64,000 nucleotides of DNA from Penicillium oxalicum (taxonomy: Eukaryota; Ascomycota; Eurotiomycetes; Eurotiales; Aspergillaceae). The stretch is from the NCBI RefSeq assembly GCF_001723175.1, contig NC_064653.1, forward strand, positions 4,004,682 through 4,068,681. The letters run 5' to 3'. The notes beneath the pieces are model-generated. The model was not told where the DNA came from and ran no database searches. It worked only from the letters and a program-made list of their open reading frames with translations. Shown one piece after another: positions 33,664 to 45,452 of this stretch. Each line of letters starts with the position of its first letter. Positions within the stretch are counted from its first letter, which is position 1. Position numbers and translations under genes: made by a program.

Positions 33664-36189
33664 TTAAGCGGTTGTGCAATTTGATAGCAAACGCTTTCCC
33701 TTTGGGGATGGCGACCGAGGCGCCTGTGTTTCAAGGCGCTCCAACTGCGCAGACATTCTTCCAACTTCAAGAGTCATTTTTCGCTCTGCGGCAGTCGGTG
33801 GCTTTTTCACGCGCTTGGCAGCCTTTTTTTGAGTTTTCAGTGTACGTTTTGGGTTCGGACTTCTTGATGGCGAGCCGGATGTCAGTCGTCTTCTCTTTCG
33901 TGGGCTCTTCTGGCTATCAGTAGACGAGGACCGATCAGCTTCAACCCGATATTCGCTAAACAGGCGCCGACGTTTTCGCCGGGCTAGAATACGGTCATCT
34001 TCTGTGGGGGGAAGCTCGATGCGTTGCAAGGATGGCGGGGCTACTCTGGGAGCGGCCACCTTGGAAGATGGTTCGGTTTCACCTGTCAAAGCAAGCCTAC
34101 CAGTGCCTTCAGATATCGCTTCAGAGAATCGGCGGCTTCTGATCTCTTTCTGAATCACCGGTGGCATTCTTTGCAAAGGTATTTCCAACCAGTTATCACC
34201 TATTTCTCCAAATACTTCTTCGGTGTCATGAGGCATCTGCTGTGCGGATTCCTCGACCGCTGGCTGGAGCGCCCCGATAACCTCACTTTGGGGTTGTGAT
34301 TGACTAAAAAATGACCCACTAGAGGGTGATTGTGGTAGGGGCCTCAGCGTAGAAGGTCTCTTTCGACGCATGAGATGACGATTACTTTCCCCTAGCGCTC
34401 TGTTTCTGCCAATAGATCTTTGCGGTGAACGTGGATGAAAATTTACAGATGATCGCTGCGCAGGCGCAGTGGTTGTGCTGTTTAACTCTTCCGTCTGACC
34501 CGAGGCGATTGGGGGCATGATCGTGTTGATGTTCATACTCAAACCTGTTCCTGTGAAAGCAGGACTCTGGTTCAGAGCCACTGCACTGGAGAGGCGAGGC
34601 CGTTGTGATTGACGAGCTGACGATTCCCCATCTCCATGGCTTCGACGACGCTTCTCTTGCTTTGTTTCGGGTCCCTGCACCGCGGGCACAGAGTCCTGAG
34701 TAGTCGGACTGAGACGAGCGTGCACGGTCTTTAAGGGAGGACTATCTCGCGGTACAATTCCCAACCCTTCGTATTCGAACTGCGCGGAACCTGGACCCGG
34801 GGTCTTCAATGCATCACGCGCGGACTGTGGCACATTAAAATGTGAAGCGGGCCCGGTTTGAAAAGAGCGTGCGTCAAATTGGCTTTTGAGGGGCCTGGAA
34901 TATGACACAGGCGGCCTTTTCCTAGCAGTTCCAAAAGAAAACAAAGACGATCTGAATGTGGATGGGCGTCTGTAAGCCTGTGAAAGACTTGAATCGGGGA
35001 TTGGGCTCCTGAAAAATAGACGGGGCCGATCACGACTCCCCCGATTTCCTGGGTTGAAACCTCTCGTGCTTGACCCTGCACCCGAGGGTGAGACTCTGCG
35101 AGGCTCCAGCGTCTTGCGAGAAGGCACAACCATCTTCTCAACTCGTTCTTCACTCCCTGGGCGAGCAAGACCCGGTTGATGCAATCCCAATACGCCACCA
35201 CTGGCTGCTTGGGGCCGTACAATGATAGTAAAACTCGGTCTTGCCAGTGTACTGGAGCAGCTTCCTGGATTGTCTGATGCTCGGTATGCGGAATAAAATA
35301 CACTGATTGTTCGGATGATGGTCGAGGCAATGTTCAACGAACTCAGGCGTGTTTCACCGTCCCGTGGGCTTGCCAGCATTGTCGGAGCCAAGGTCTCCAG
35401 AGCATGGGGGCTCCACCATAGCGCCGAGTTTTCGCTCGCAAAACCCTCGTTGACAAGTGCTCGCCGCAGTATGTCATGGCGGAGCGCATGTGCGTCGATC
35501 CAGTCGCCATTACGGCTACGGTTAACGGGGTCATTTGGATTCGCTAATAGATCACTCAGTCGAATGGGCAACGGCTGAGTAGGTCTATCGTAAGCGATAA
35601 TCTGTACGTCAGCGTCAGGCACGACTGAAGGGCCTGAGTGGTCAAACAACTCACCCGCATTCGCTGGAGCTGCTTGTTGTGTGGATGTTGCTGGATTGGT
35701 CGAAGTATCCTGCGTACTGTCAAATTCCTCTTTCTGCCATCGAGACTGGAGAGACCTGAAAATTCGGTAAAGATTATTGACCACCGAGTCTCGGGTATCC
35801 GAGTGATTCCGAATCGCATCGGGCATTCTGTGCATTCGGTCCCTGATCTCCAGTCGCACCATCTCCCGGCGTACGCTGGATCGAAGGTCTACCACCCCAG
35901 CATCGTAGATTTCCCGGAGCAATCCGTTTATCGTATTTTGAACACCGGCATCGGTTATACCAAGAGTTGTGTAAAGTCGATTTTGCAGGATTCGCTGCTC
36001 GCGTTGCTGCTGGCGCGTCGATGTGCCCTTCTTTCTTGGGAGTGGTTTGCTCATTTCGCTTGGAGGACAGAATTGCACGTGGGACAACAGGACCTTCTTT
36101 TTCTGCGATCGCAAGAAGGCTTGGCACCTTTTTAAGGACGACTCTCGTCCCTTTGCAGCGCTCTCGAATCTTGGGGTCTTAGTGTCCAT
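33664..36189 (-). CDS. Large basic protein of unknown function, probably nuclear
   Basis: An 841-residue single-exon frame from ATG 36189. The sequence is Ser/Pro/Arg-rich and mostly low-complexity, with several nuclear-localisation-like clusters (ARRKRRRLF, SPRKRRRLTSG, KKAAKRVKKP). A more ordered N-terminal part, about 60-330, has repeated amphipathic helices (LLREIYDAGVVDLRSSVRREMVRLEIRDR, given here only as a landmark at about residues 88-117) and a WWSPHALETLAP segment. I recognise no catalytic domain. The layout suggests a chromatin- or DNA-associated scaffold, but that is inference from composition alone. A second ATG at about residue 46 (EMSKPLPRKKG) could be the true start. Confidence 0.72.
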   Translation of the reverse strand: MDTKTPRFESAAKGRESSLKRCQAFLRSQKKKVLLSHVQFCPPSEMSKPLPRKKGTSTRQQQREQRILQNRLYTTLGITDAGVQNTINGLLREIYDAGVVDLRSSVRREMVRLEIRDRMHRMPDAIRNHSDTRDSVVNNLYRIFRSLQSRWQKEEFDSTQDTSTNPATSTQQAAPANAGELFDHSGPSVVPDADVQIIAYDRPTQPLPIRLSDLLANPNDPVNRSRNGDWIDAHALRHDILRRALVNEGFASENSALWWSPHALETLAPTMLASPRDGETRLSSLNIASTIIRTISVFYSAYRASDNPGSCSSTLARPSFTIIVRPQAASGGVLGLHQPGLARPGSEERVEKMVVPSRKTLEPRRVSPSGAGSSTRGFNPGNRGSRDRPRLFFRSPIPDSSLSQAYRRPSTFRSSLFSFGTARKRPPVSYSRPLKSQFDARSFQTGPASHFNVPQSARDALKTPGPGSAQFEYEGLGIVPRDSPPLKTVHARLSPTTQDSVPAVQGPETKQEKRRRSHGDGESSARQSQRPRLSSAVALNQSPAFTGTGLSMNINTIMPPIASGQTEELNSTTTAPAQRSSVNFHPRSPQRSIGRNRALGESNRHLMRRKRPSTLRPLPQSPSSGSFFSQSQPQSEVIGALQPAVEESAQQMPHDTEEVFGEIGDNWLEIPLQRMPPVIQKEIRSRRFSEAISEGTGRLALTGETEPSSKVAAPRVAPPSLQRIELPPTEDDRILARRKRRRLFSEYRVEADRSSSTDSQKSPRKRRRLTSGSPSRSPNPKRTLKTQKKAAKRVKKPPTAAERKMTLEVGRMSAQLERLETQAPRSPSPKGKRLLSNCTTA

Positions 36190-36704
36190 GTCACCTTTGT
36201 TGAGCGCTTATCGCGGTTTGTTTGAATCGACAAATGGTAAAAACAATGAACAACCGTCTCGACGAAGGCGGTTGCCCAACCATCCGAGCCATAAATATCC
36301 CCGACAGAACAACCGGCGCCATCTCCGCGTTCTTTGAGCCATGACCGCCTCTTCAAAGAAAAATGCTGCGTTCACCTCTCCGACAATCGAGCGGTCAATC
36401 TTTCTTTGACTCGCAGCTCCCAGACACTGACTTTCATTCGGAAAAACCAAGGAGCTACTACGACAAGACAATAATTCCTCAGGGGACGTTGGAAATTCAT
36501 TGTGTTTCTTGACTGGCCTAAGACCGTGCAAATTATTTCGAGAACCAAAGGCTCTCCGATGCTACATTCGGGTGTAGGACTGCGGCTTTGAGGAAAGAAA
36601 GTCATCCATGACCATGTCCGGCTAACTGCATCAGATCAATCATGCATCCGAGTCCAGTCAGCCGTTACAGCCATCTGCACTGCAGCCTCATGCGGCCTCA
36701 GGTA
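36190..36704. other. Intergenic
   Basis: Promoter of the 841-residue protein gene and 3' region of the GH71 gene. No gene recognised. Confidence 0.45.
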
Positions 36705-39009
36705 TCATGCCGTTCTACAAGCCGTTGATGGACAGTATCCATGGTCACAGGCGAAACTGCAAAGGCCCAAGTAAGAGTCATCTTCCCCGGCAAGTGGAAC
36801 ACCCCGAACACCAGTAGAGGGTGGAGGCGGCAGGGCTGTCCCATACTGAGTACAGGTGCATGGGCCCGGCGGACAATACCCATATTTGCAGGCAAAGACA
36901 CATAGTCCCGAGTAGTTGTCTGGCCCGGTTCCAGCGATGCAAGCTTTGTCAGTGGGACTGCCGCCGTCACCCCCGGCGCCACCTGTGGAGCAGGTTGTAG
37001 CAGTGGCCGTGACTGTCTGCCTTTGAGTCTCTGTTTGCGTGATGGTCATGACGGAAACCTCAGTGGTGGTCAAAATAGTTGATAACTGCATTGTGATCGT
37101 CACCGTGGCCGTACATGCGGTCGAGGTCATACAGGGCTTCGTTGCCGTGGTGGTGGTGGTCGTTGTTGTGGCTGTGGTTGTGGTTGTCGGCTCCTTGGAG
37201 GTTGTGGTCGTTGTAGCTGGGATGGTTGTCGAAGACGTGACGGGGGCGGTTGGAGGAGGTACGGTACCCAACGACGGAGATGCCTCGCAGGTGCTCACCC
37301 GTAATCCTTGCCGGAAAGCAGCCAGACCATCAGGTTGTAGAGCGTCTCGTGGTCCCGGCGGCAATGTTCCCACTGTGAGTGGTAAATATCAGACAGATGC
37401 ATCCCAAGACGACGCTAGTTGAATCGGGATGGAGGAAAACTCACCAAAGGCGTTGAAATTGTAGAGTCCACACACGCACTCACTGATGATGGGCTTCAAG
37501 CTGGAACCGGAGAGAATGGCTTTGCCGTGTCGAATCATAGAAAAGCTTTGAGTGCCGATGTGCATGGGGATCGCTTGCGCCAATGCTCCGGCTGGTGCGT
37601 TGTATGAGAACAGAGTGCCACCGCTGTCGATCTGAATTAAAGCTGGGGCAGTCAACAAGGAAACTACAAAGACAGAATCTTGCATGGTTTCCCATCCGTT
37701 GGGTCGGCCGAGGAAGTAATTGCCGCTATCATTGTTCGCCGGGACCATGCATGTGTCCGTGGAGTCGCAGTTGGTGTCTCGTAGAGTCGGCCGATACCAG
37801 TAAATCAACAGATCCTCGTCGATATACTTGTTGACCGATGTCGCCCCGGCTTTGAAAGCTGCAATAAAAGGCTTCGAAAGCTCAAGCCACCCCTCATGAG
37901 GCCTTGTGACGGTCCGTGAGTTGGGAATTTTTTTCTTCCAATCGTGGGGGGGGGGAGGGACACAGATGTACTCACATGTCATTGATCCATTTCGAAGCTC
38001 CATCATCTGTGTGTGGTGACCGGAGAGGTCCAATGTAATGAGACTCGCCGTAGTCGTTCCACGTCACAATCTCCACGAATCGGGGCTTCATGGCGAGAAT
38101 TTCATTCCAACGGTCATACCACAGGAGGTCGGACGGGAAGACCCAGTTCTTACTGTAAGGCACTTCAGGCCCGAAGTGAGTAAAAAACCATGGGGAGGCA
38201 GCTATGCAACGAGATCAGCCGTTTGGAACTTTGAAGGGATCAAGATCAAGACAAGACTCAATGACTAACGTGCAATGTATGCCTTCCCATTCAGCGCTTT
38301 GAGGTACTCGTGGTCGCCATCTGCGACAGAGACATTTTTTCTCGCTGTGGGAGCCTTGTTGTTGCCATCATTTGGCCAGGCCATCCAATTCAACAATCCA
38401 TCCACAGCTGAGATATTGGTCCCGTACGAAGGATGGAAATTTGGAGCGAAGAAGATTGGCTTGCCAACCGATGTGCGCAGAGTGGCAACGTCCAGATCAT
38501 CGCCGGCAAACGTGGAGACAAAGATCTTGCCATCCACCATCAGCTGGCCAGGCAAAAGTCCATACTGAGCAATCTTCTGACCAATTTCGTGCACCTGCGG
38601 TGTGTGCCACCAATTGAAATCAAAGGAAAGGAAGACCTTCATGTTGTTTTTTGCGGCCGATGCGTATGCGAATTGTAGTTGCTGATCTGTGTATGGATCA
38701 ACGCCGATATTCAAAGCAAAGGCATCAATGCCGAGTGATTTTGCCTGGACCATGTCATCATCGTAGTCTGCTGCATTTCGTCTGTTGCTTGTGATGCCAA
38801 TCTGATTTGGTCATCGTTAGCTGCCTGGATATTGAAAAGCAGAAAATCTGGGGATCCGGGGTTCTGACCATAAAATGCGCAAAAACCAGGCGATCGGTAG
38901 ACTGTTCGAGGGCTTGAGGTTTGCCGATGTCTCCTCCTCTCCCCGGGAGTGATCGAACAACCACAATGAAGGTGGAGAGGAGAATCACGAGTTTCATCAA
39001 GATGAACAT
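36705..39009 (-). CDS. Secreted GH71 alpha-1,3-glucanase (mutanase) with two C-terminal Cys-rich modules
   Basis: A 674-residue extracellular enzyme predicted to hydrolyse alpha-1,3-glucan of fungal walls. Exons: 39009-38869, 38801-38270, 38201-37976, 37902-37445, 37372-36705; every phase joins. The N-terminus (MFILMKLVILLSTFIVVVRS) is a signal peptide. The GH71 barrel shows VFAHFM and IGIT at the first join, GIDAFALNIG, FLSFDFNWW, and EIVTWNDYGESHYIGP. After about residue 455 a Thr/Ser-rich linker with long Thr runs leads to two copies of a GLC-x-FAC-x2-GYCP module (GLCVFACKYGYCP and GLCSFACDHGYCP), 12-15 kDa in total with linker. These modules resemble the alpha-1,3-glucan-binding domains of mutanases (CBM24-like). 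Likely roles are wall remodelling, autolysis or feeding on other fungi. Confidence 0.88.
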
Positions 39010-40047
39010 ATTCAGGAAGAGCAAATGTCTCAAATCTTGGGTTTCATGCCAAACCTTTGTCTGACTTTGACAGCGATTTTCATCTTCTCGAAGATCCGAG
39101 AATTATATTTGAAGCTGCTTTGTGGGTCTTTCAGGGTCTGACAATTCTGGGGTGCAGCTGATCTCCGCAGGGAACTGTTACACCCGACCTTGTCGCCTGC
39201 ATCAAATTAACTGTAAATCCTCTTATGGCTGGCTTGCATATGCAGGTCGAGTCAGGTCATTCTCTGACCCCTCCTCATGCATACCCAACGCGAGCCTTTA
39301 GACAAAGTCAAAATAGCAGTAGGGAGGTCATTCTACTTCCCCTGAAATCGTGTTTTACTACCTCAATATCTGGTGAGCAGTGCCACGGCCGACAAGTAGT
39401 TGTCTCTCGAGGCGCCCGGCAGAAAAACGACAAGGACAGCTCAAGTCTATCGGTAGCGGGGCTTTCCCCGGGCTTTCCCCGGGCTTTCTGTATATACTCA
39501 TTGTTTGAGAATATATTGATAGCTCTCACGTGAGACATAGAAAGCCTTCGCTGAGTACCGTTCTTCCCGACTTGATGCGTGACACAACCTTACCGCTTCG
39601 TGACTTTTGTAGATCTTTCATACCTGCACTCTTTGCGAGTCAGATGCCACGGGGTAACGTTCCGAGTGTAACCCACCCCTTACATACGTGCATCACCATG
39701 CCAGAGTGAAGACCAGCGTGATACAGGCGAGAGGCCGTCATGAGGCAATTTAATAGTAGACTCCGTTGACGATGACCAACTGTAGATACTCTTCGGTGTT
39801 CAAATTCTGCCATGGTGCAGAAGCAAGTGATAGTCTCTCATACGCAGATCAAATAGAAACCACAAAAGCGAGGCTATATGAAAGGTCGTGGTTGCATTGG
39901 TCCTGGACTTGGAGTGCACATATTGTACATAAGGGGTCATAAGGTGCGTGCTCTGTAGCATCCGCTATAAATCATTAAATCGATATCTGTCGGCATTCCC
40001 GTAACAAAAACATCACGGGATCATTATTTGACTCACGCTCTCACATC
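39010..40047. other. Intergenic, with a short 11-bp tandem repeat
   Basis: No gene seen. At 39458-39488 an 11-bp unit (GGGCTTTCCCC) repeats about 2.7 times. Confidence 0.5.
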
Positions 40048-40623
40048 TCAAATATGTCCTGAGCATGTCTTCTTGTTAGTGACTGGTCGGGGACGGCTCG
40101 AATGTATTCGCCTGGCAAAGAAGGGCTGATCACTTACGACCGAGAGGCTTGGCCCTTTTGGAGATGGATTTGGCTTGATCCTGCTTGATCCGAGCCAAGC
40201 GGGCTCTGGCCGAGGGCGACAAAGTATTAGTCAACGTTGTATCTCCGGGTGAGGGAACTGTATGAATTCGAATACAACTCACTCTTCCGCTGCTTCACGC
40301 TCGAGGTGCTTGACATGATCCCTGGCCTCCTTGACTGCTTTCCTTGATGCAAGCAGTGCTTTGTCAGCCTCGCGCTCAGCATGCTCCGCTCGAAGAACCT
40401 GCTCTCGCGCAGCCATGATGGAAGGGTCCTCGTGCGACCTGTGAAGAAGGCTGTGGCGGCGGGAGTGATTTGTCGAGGAGGCCGAGCCCGAGGAAACTGA
40501 TGTGCGAGTCGAGTGAGAAGATCGACTTGAAAATAAACCAGAGTGCGATCTTGTCTCGTGAGGTTCCTCATAGCCCCGTCCCGAGGAGGAGCTGGCAGTA
40601 GAATCACGATGGAAGAGCGGCAT
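40048..40623 (-). CDS. Small Ser-rich coiled-coil protein
   Basis: A 139-residue protein from exons 40623-40283, 40205-40138 and 40058-40048. The last exon adds only the tail RHI and the stop. The first 60 residues are Ser/His/Arg-rich and probably disordered. From about residue 65 a highly charged helix follows (REQVLRAEHAERE, KAVKEARDHVKHLE), likely a coiled coil, then a basic tail KSISKRAKPLGR. Similar small proteins are common in Eurotiales and lack an assigned function. No transmembrane segment or signal peptide is visible. Confidence 0.65.
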
Positions 40624-43596
40624 GGCTGAAGCAGATGTCTAGCAGATGCTGGAAGATGGTTTATTTTTCGAGTGTATAGAACTTGAGAATCAGATGTGGG
40701 GATCGGGTTTGGCGGAGGGAAACAGAATCGCTGCAGCTGGGCTCGAAGTGAATATCTTATAAACCTTACGGCGGATGTACAATAATTTGAAGAATTAATT
40801 TAAAGAGTGACTGCGCTGGAAAACTTGACGTCAGGATCTCTCGAGCAGTCAGACCGCAAGGCCACTTACCCGTCTCAAATCCATCAACGTGCACCCTGTG
40901 TCCTTTGTTCTCTTACAGTAGCTGCCATAGATTGACATACCTGACGTCAAAACCGTCAAATTCCAGCCACAGCCTTTCCTCCGGGCTGATAAAGAGCACC
41001 AGGAGTGGTACCACTGCGGTGATTGGGTATTCAGTTGCGGGGAGGCAGGTGCATCATGGGCGCAATCCGGTCGGTTCTGTCAATATACGATTTGTCCAAT
41101 AGAGCACAAGCCCTTGCCTAGCAGCAGACCAGAAGATTGCGATCATTGCCTCATCGGTCCATCTCTTTGACCTTTCTCGGCCCTCGATGTCGCTGATCGC
41201 TGTTGGCCGGGGACTTGTGGCGTTGGGGCGGTGAATTCGGTCGGTGCGTGTGCGTCATCCGATGAGGCCCAAACATCCTGTGGTCGTCACCGTGGTCGCT
41301 GTGGACGGTATTCTGTATGTTCTATATTTATGATTTGCTGCTCTGAGGACTGGACGAAAGGGATACGTAAAATCCGATTGCTGCACTCCGTTCAGAAACA
41401 ATACAGTAGCTGACTTTTGCGTGGACTAAGCTTTTTGAAGCGCGAGGCCGCCAATGACGCCTCACTTGTCCTTTGCCACACCCCAACGGCGCCCCATACG
41501 CAAGGACTCCGCTCCTGGATCGAAGAATGCTAATATGGTATTTATTTTTGCCGGCAAATATGGAAATTTCGGATCGCAGGCTGCTTGACAAGCATTTCTT
41601 CTACAGTACCAAATCCGTCAGAAATACGAGACAGCCCGACAATCAGCTTGGAAGCGGCCCATATAAATAAGGCCATATAAGCTTTTGTAAATGTCATGGT
41701 CCACTGAGGCTTTGGTCTCCAATCATTCTTCAATGATCCGAGCAAAGATCTTTACAGCTCACTTGCAAGATACTCCGTTTTATTGCATCGTCCACCACAT
41801 GAATCTCAGAAAAAGTGCTAATCATCGTGAGTTTTGGTTTGTCCGATTGCAGGAAGATAGGGCGGTAAGTGCTTGCACGGTACGCAGTTATGACGTGGTA
41901 TTAAGTGCAAGGTTGTGTGGGAGGGCTCCTACCTATAGAATAGAGACGGAGTCGACCGGGAAGAGAACACTACGCAGAGCTAAATCACAAATTTCTATTT
42001 GAATGGCTAAAGTTTCTTCTTCAAACATTTCCCCGTGATAGATGGGAGGCCTTTGGGACGGCTCCTCAATACAAGCGTTACACTCGGCAATGATAAAAAC
42101 ATATGTCTGCAAATGTCCAAAGCCGCACTTCAATTTGAAGGCCACGCCGGGGGTAATCTAGAGAATAGAGGCAAGATCATGATATTTTGGTGTCTCTGCT
42201 TGGCCTTTTAACCAGGATTCCAGGCATGGACCCGAGGTTGATGGGAAATTGTAGACTGGCATGGGGGCCGAGGAAACGAAGTTCCTTCTTCGGGCAGTTA
42301 TTTCAAGGGCGATTAATCATGTAATGATCTATCATGACGGGTCCATCACAGCACATGTGTGACTAATCAGAAGTAAGCACCCGAGCCGTGGATTGATAGG
42401 TCCCAGATCATCCCGCTGGGTTAGGGTAGTGAGCTGTAGACAAACTACGTACCTAGCATTTTACCTGCGCAGTCACATCCAGTCTTCGTCCATTACCAGA
42501 GTATCTACTAATTGACTAGGACTTGAAATATATCTCTAGGTCAATGGAAATAACTCTGAAGCGAGAACATGCCACCAGGAAATGAAATCATGCATCAGAA
42601 TTAAACCAAATCTATAACCACATGCAGTAAGCTAAACAATCAACCAATACGTACTATTAGTTAACCCCTAAGCCATGGTTTGACTGGGTAAGCGTGCAAT
42701 TTGAATTTGGTTCAAGCCACTATTCAACCTCGTTCTCTATCAAGCCTGCAATGAACATCTTGCTCAGCGTCTAATTTAATATCAGATAGAGCATCGAGCA
42801 CATATTCATCTTAATACGGCGTTTATATTCCAATGGTAGTATGATATATCATTCCTAGGGCGTGGATTCGCTCCGTAATTCACGAGGAAGGGTTCCTTGA
42901 GAGGAAAAATATTTGCCTTTTCGCTCTACCTACAGCATCCGACCTTTTTCCAGTGCATGAAGTCAGCAGAACGGCGAAAGTTTTATTGGATTATTTTTGT
43001 GAGTTTCATCTCTGATGTACGTCCGGCCGGAGGCCACTTAGAATTTGCCTTCTTTCCGATGGGAGCACGACAATAACCGCCGCTAAATGCGTGTTTACAT
43101 CGAGTTGTCAACGCGACTGTCTAGCATGAGGCGAATCCAATCGAGTCAAAGCTTTACTCCAAAAAAAGGGGCAACTCTCACGCTTACCGCGTTGAATGTC
43201 ACAAGGCCTATAGGAAGAAAACAAAGAATGTGCCACGGCGACCTATTTCTGGGCTACCGAGACATATATTTTCAAATAAACTATACTCTCAATGCGTCTC
43301 TATACGGGGTTATGTTACACGATTCGAAGGTGTCCGGCGGATGTTTAGTGGCGTAGCTATACACTCCAATGTTTTGGTGGGCCCGAAGTTTTGAGATTAG
43401 CATACCAAATTCGAACCATTGTGAATAGGAGACCTACGTTGCACTTATGCCAATAACCCCCTCCAAAATCTGCAAGTGGTCGCGAAGCTGAGTCAACTCT
43501 TCCGTCCACTAAGAATTAAGCGTGCTAGTTGATTTTTTTCTACCATGAAAAGGGACAGTGAAGTGGCTGATGCTCGCCCGTACGCATTGAATTTCC
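40624..43596. other. Long AT-richer region without a convincing gene
   Basis: About 3 kb hold only short, motif-free frames; the longest is at 41691-42002. Stretches around 42300-42850 are AT-rich. I see no transposon ends, RNA gene or long repeat. Confidence 0.4.
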
Positions 43597-45452
43597 TCAA
43601 TCCTCAAGGTTTTTGATGCCTTCTTCAAGCGAAGGAAGTTTCCTTTTTCCGATTCCAAGTCGACGACGCCATTTACTCTCCTTCTTCATCTTTGCCCTCT
43701 TTCTCCGTCGGCGGGGGTAGTTGATGGGTGATTCACCTCCAATAAAGATGAAAGTGTCGTAAAGAGTTGCGCCGGTCAACGCTCCGGTGATGGTGGCGAC
43801 CCAGCCGCCCCAAAACCACCAGCCACTGTGGCCTGTGAAAGTTTCTGGTCCGTAGCCGACCATGAAGGCAACCAGTCGCGGGCCAAAATCCCGAACAGGG
43901 TTCAAACACCTGAGTGTTAATGTCAGTAAATCCGTATTGCCATAGATGAAAGAAAAAAAATGCCTGGTGTGATGACCGTGACTCACCCCCCGGTGCTATA
44001 GCCTAGGCAAATGCATAGAACATAGATGACCAAGCCGATGATGAAAGAGTGCATTCCCGCACCCGGTGGAGCATTGCCATCGTCTCCCATCGCGAAGATC
44101 ACACAGAGCAAAATTGCATCTGCCACGAATTCAGTGAAAAATGCAGTCACGGGGCGAACGTAGTCTTGTGGCTCGGTGAAGAATCCTAAGCCCGTGGACC
44201 CCGCGGCCACCTCGGGAGCAAGAGTCAAAATCGCATCTCTGTACAAACAATATGCCAGGCCTGCTGCTGTGATAGCGCCAAGTATTTGAGCAATAATGTA
44301 ATAGCAGCATCGGCGACCTGGGAAACCACGAAAGACCCATAGTGCGATGGAGATGCCCGGATTCAGATGAGCACCTGAAATTCCACCTGCCAGATAGATG
44401 CCAATCATGAATCCCAAGCCCCAGGACCAATTCTCCGAGAGACGATTTCCTGCCTTGGTTCCACCAGTAGAAACCGCGAGTGTACCTGTTAGCCCGATGA
44501 AGATGGCGAAACATGTCTGTGACGGAATTCATTAGTGTTTTGTACTCGTGAAAACGTTCCAAGAGAACCTCAAAGAACTTACAGCTAACCATTCGGCAAG
44601 GGGCTCTTTCAATATATGGCGATACTTTGCCCATCTATTTACAAACTCCTCCGAGGGCGGCTCATCTCGATGGTCATCATGGACATGACTGTTGTGGTCG
44701 TAGCTGATTTCCGACTGTACTGGTCTAAGAAGTCCGTCCGGTTGAGGGCCTTGCACGACTCGTTCGTGCGGTATCATGTCGTGGTGTGCTGCAGAGCCTG
44801 ATCCTAAGATTTCCGCTGACTGTTCCGAAGGGAGGCCCGGAGTTGCACCCAGTTCTGGGGCGGGTTGTGTCTGGCCGTTGGGAACACTTGCAGACACCTT
44901 CTTGACCTGACTCTGATCACGTCGCATACCTGGTCTCACCACTCGGGGTAGAGGCTTTGCCAAACCCCACAGGGGTGTGTCATTATTGTGGCCATACCGA
45001 GGGTTCAGATCCTGATAATCTGGATCAATGTAGACTCGGTCGGAGGCAGGCTGGTAGGTAGTTGAGCCTGGTCCGGCTAGAGAATGGGATGGCCATTGTG
45101 TGATTGTGTTTGAACTCGGCCCATTTCTGACCAGTTGTGGCTCCGGAGGCTGGGACCTATATGACAAGCTCCTCGTCTCGGTCGGCTGTCGTCTCATGAT
45201 ATTCCTCCACGAACCGGACGTGACCGGCAGATCTGGGCGATGCGCGGGTGGACCACTGCCTTGTGGACGTCTATCGTGCTCGATGATCGCGCCGTCATCG
45301 CTCTGGTGTGGAAATTTAAGCGGAGTTGGCTCCTTTGCCTCTGAAGACTTCCGGCCCGCATGCTGTTCAGGAGGACTATTCGTCTCTTTTATCGTTTCCA
45401 GGGGAGGGTCAGCTGCCACCTGTCGGTCGGTCTCCGGTGGGGTGGATCCCAT
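43597..45452 (-). CDS. Fps1-like aquaglyceroporin with altered NPA boxes
   Basis: A 570-residue plasma-membrane channel of the major intrinsic protein family, expected to pass glycerol or water. Exons: 45452-44583, 44516-43987, 43909-43597. About 290 hydrophilic N-terminal residues, probably cytosolic and regulatory, precede a six-helix channel. The first half-helix box reads AHLNPGISIALW, with NPG in place of NPA. The second reads CLNPVRDFGPR, with NPV in place of NPA, but it keeps the Asp typical of glycerol facilitators. The basic C-terminus (RRRRKRAKMKK) is cytosolic. Long N-terminal tails regulate yeast Fps1 in osmotic stress, so similar control is plausible. The channel helices are complete, and I see no break. 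Confidence 0.88.

Noticed and set aside
37039..37422. Val-rich frame opposite the GH71 linker
   Set aside because: It is the antisense of the Thr-rich linker and low in complexity.
40624..43596. CRISPR arrays or long tandem arrays
   Set aside because: No regularly spaced repeats were seen here or elsewhere, and the organism is a fungus.
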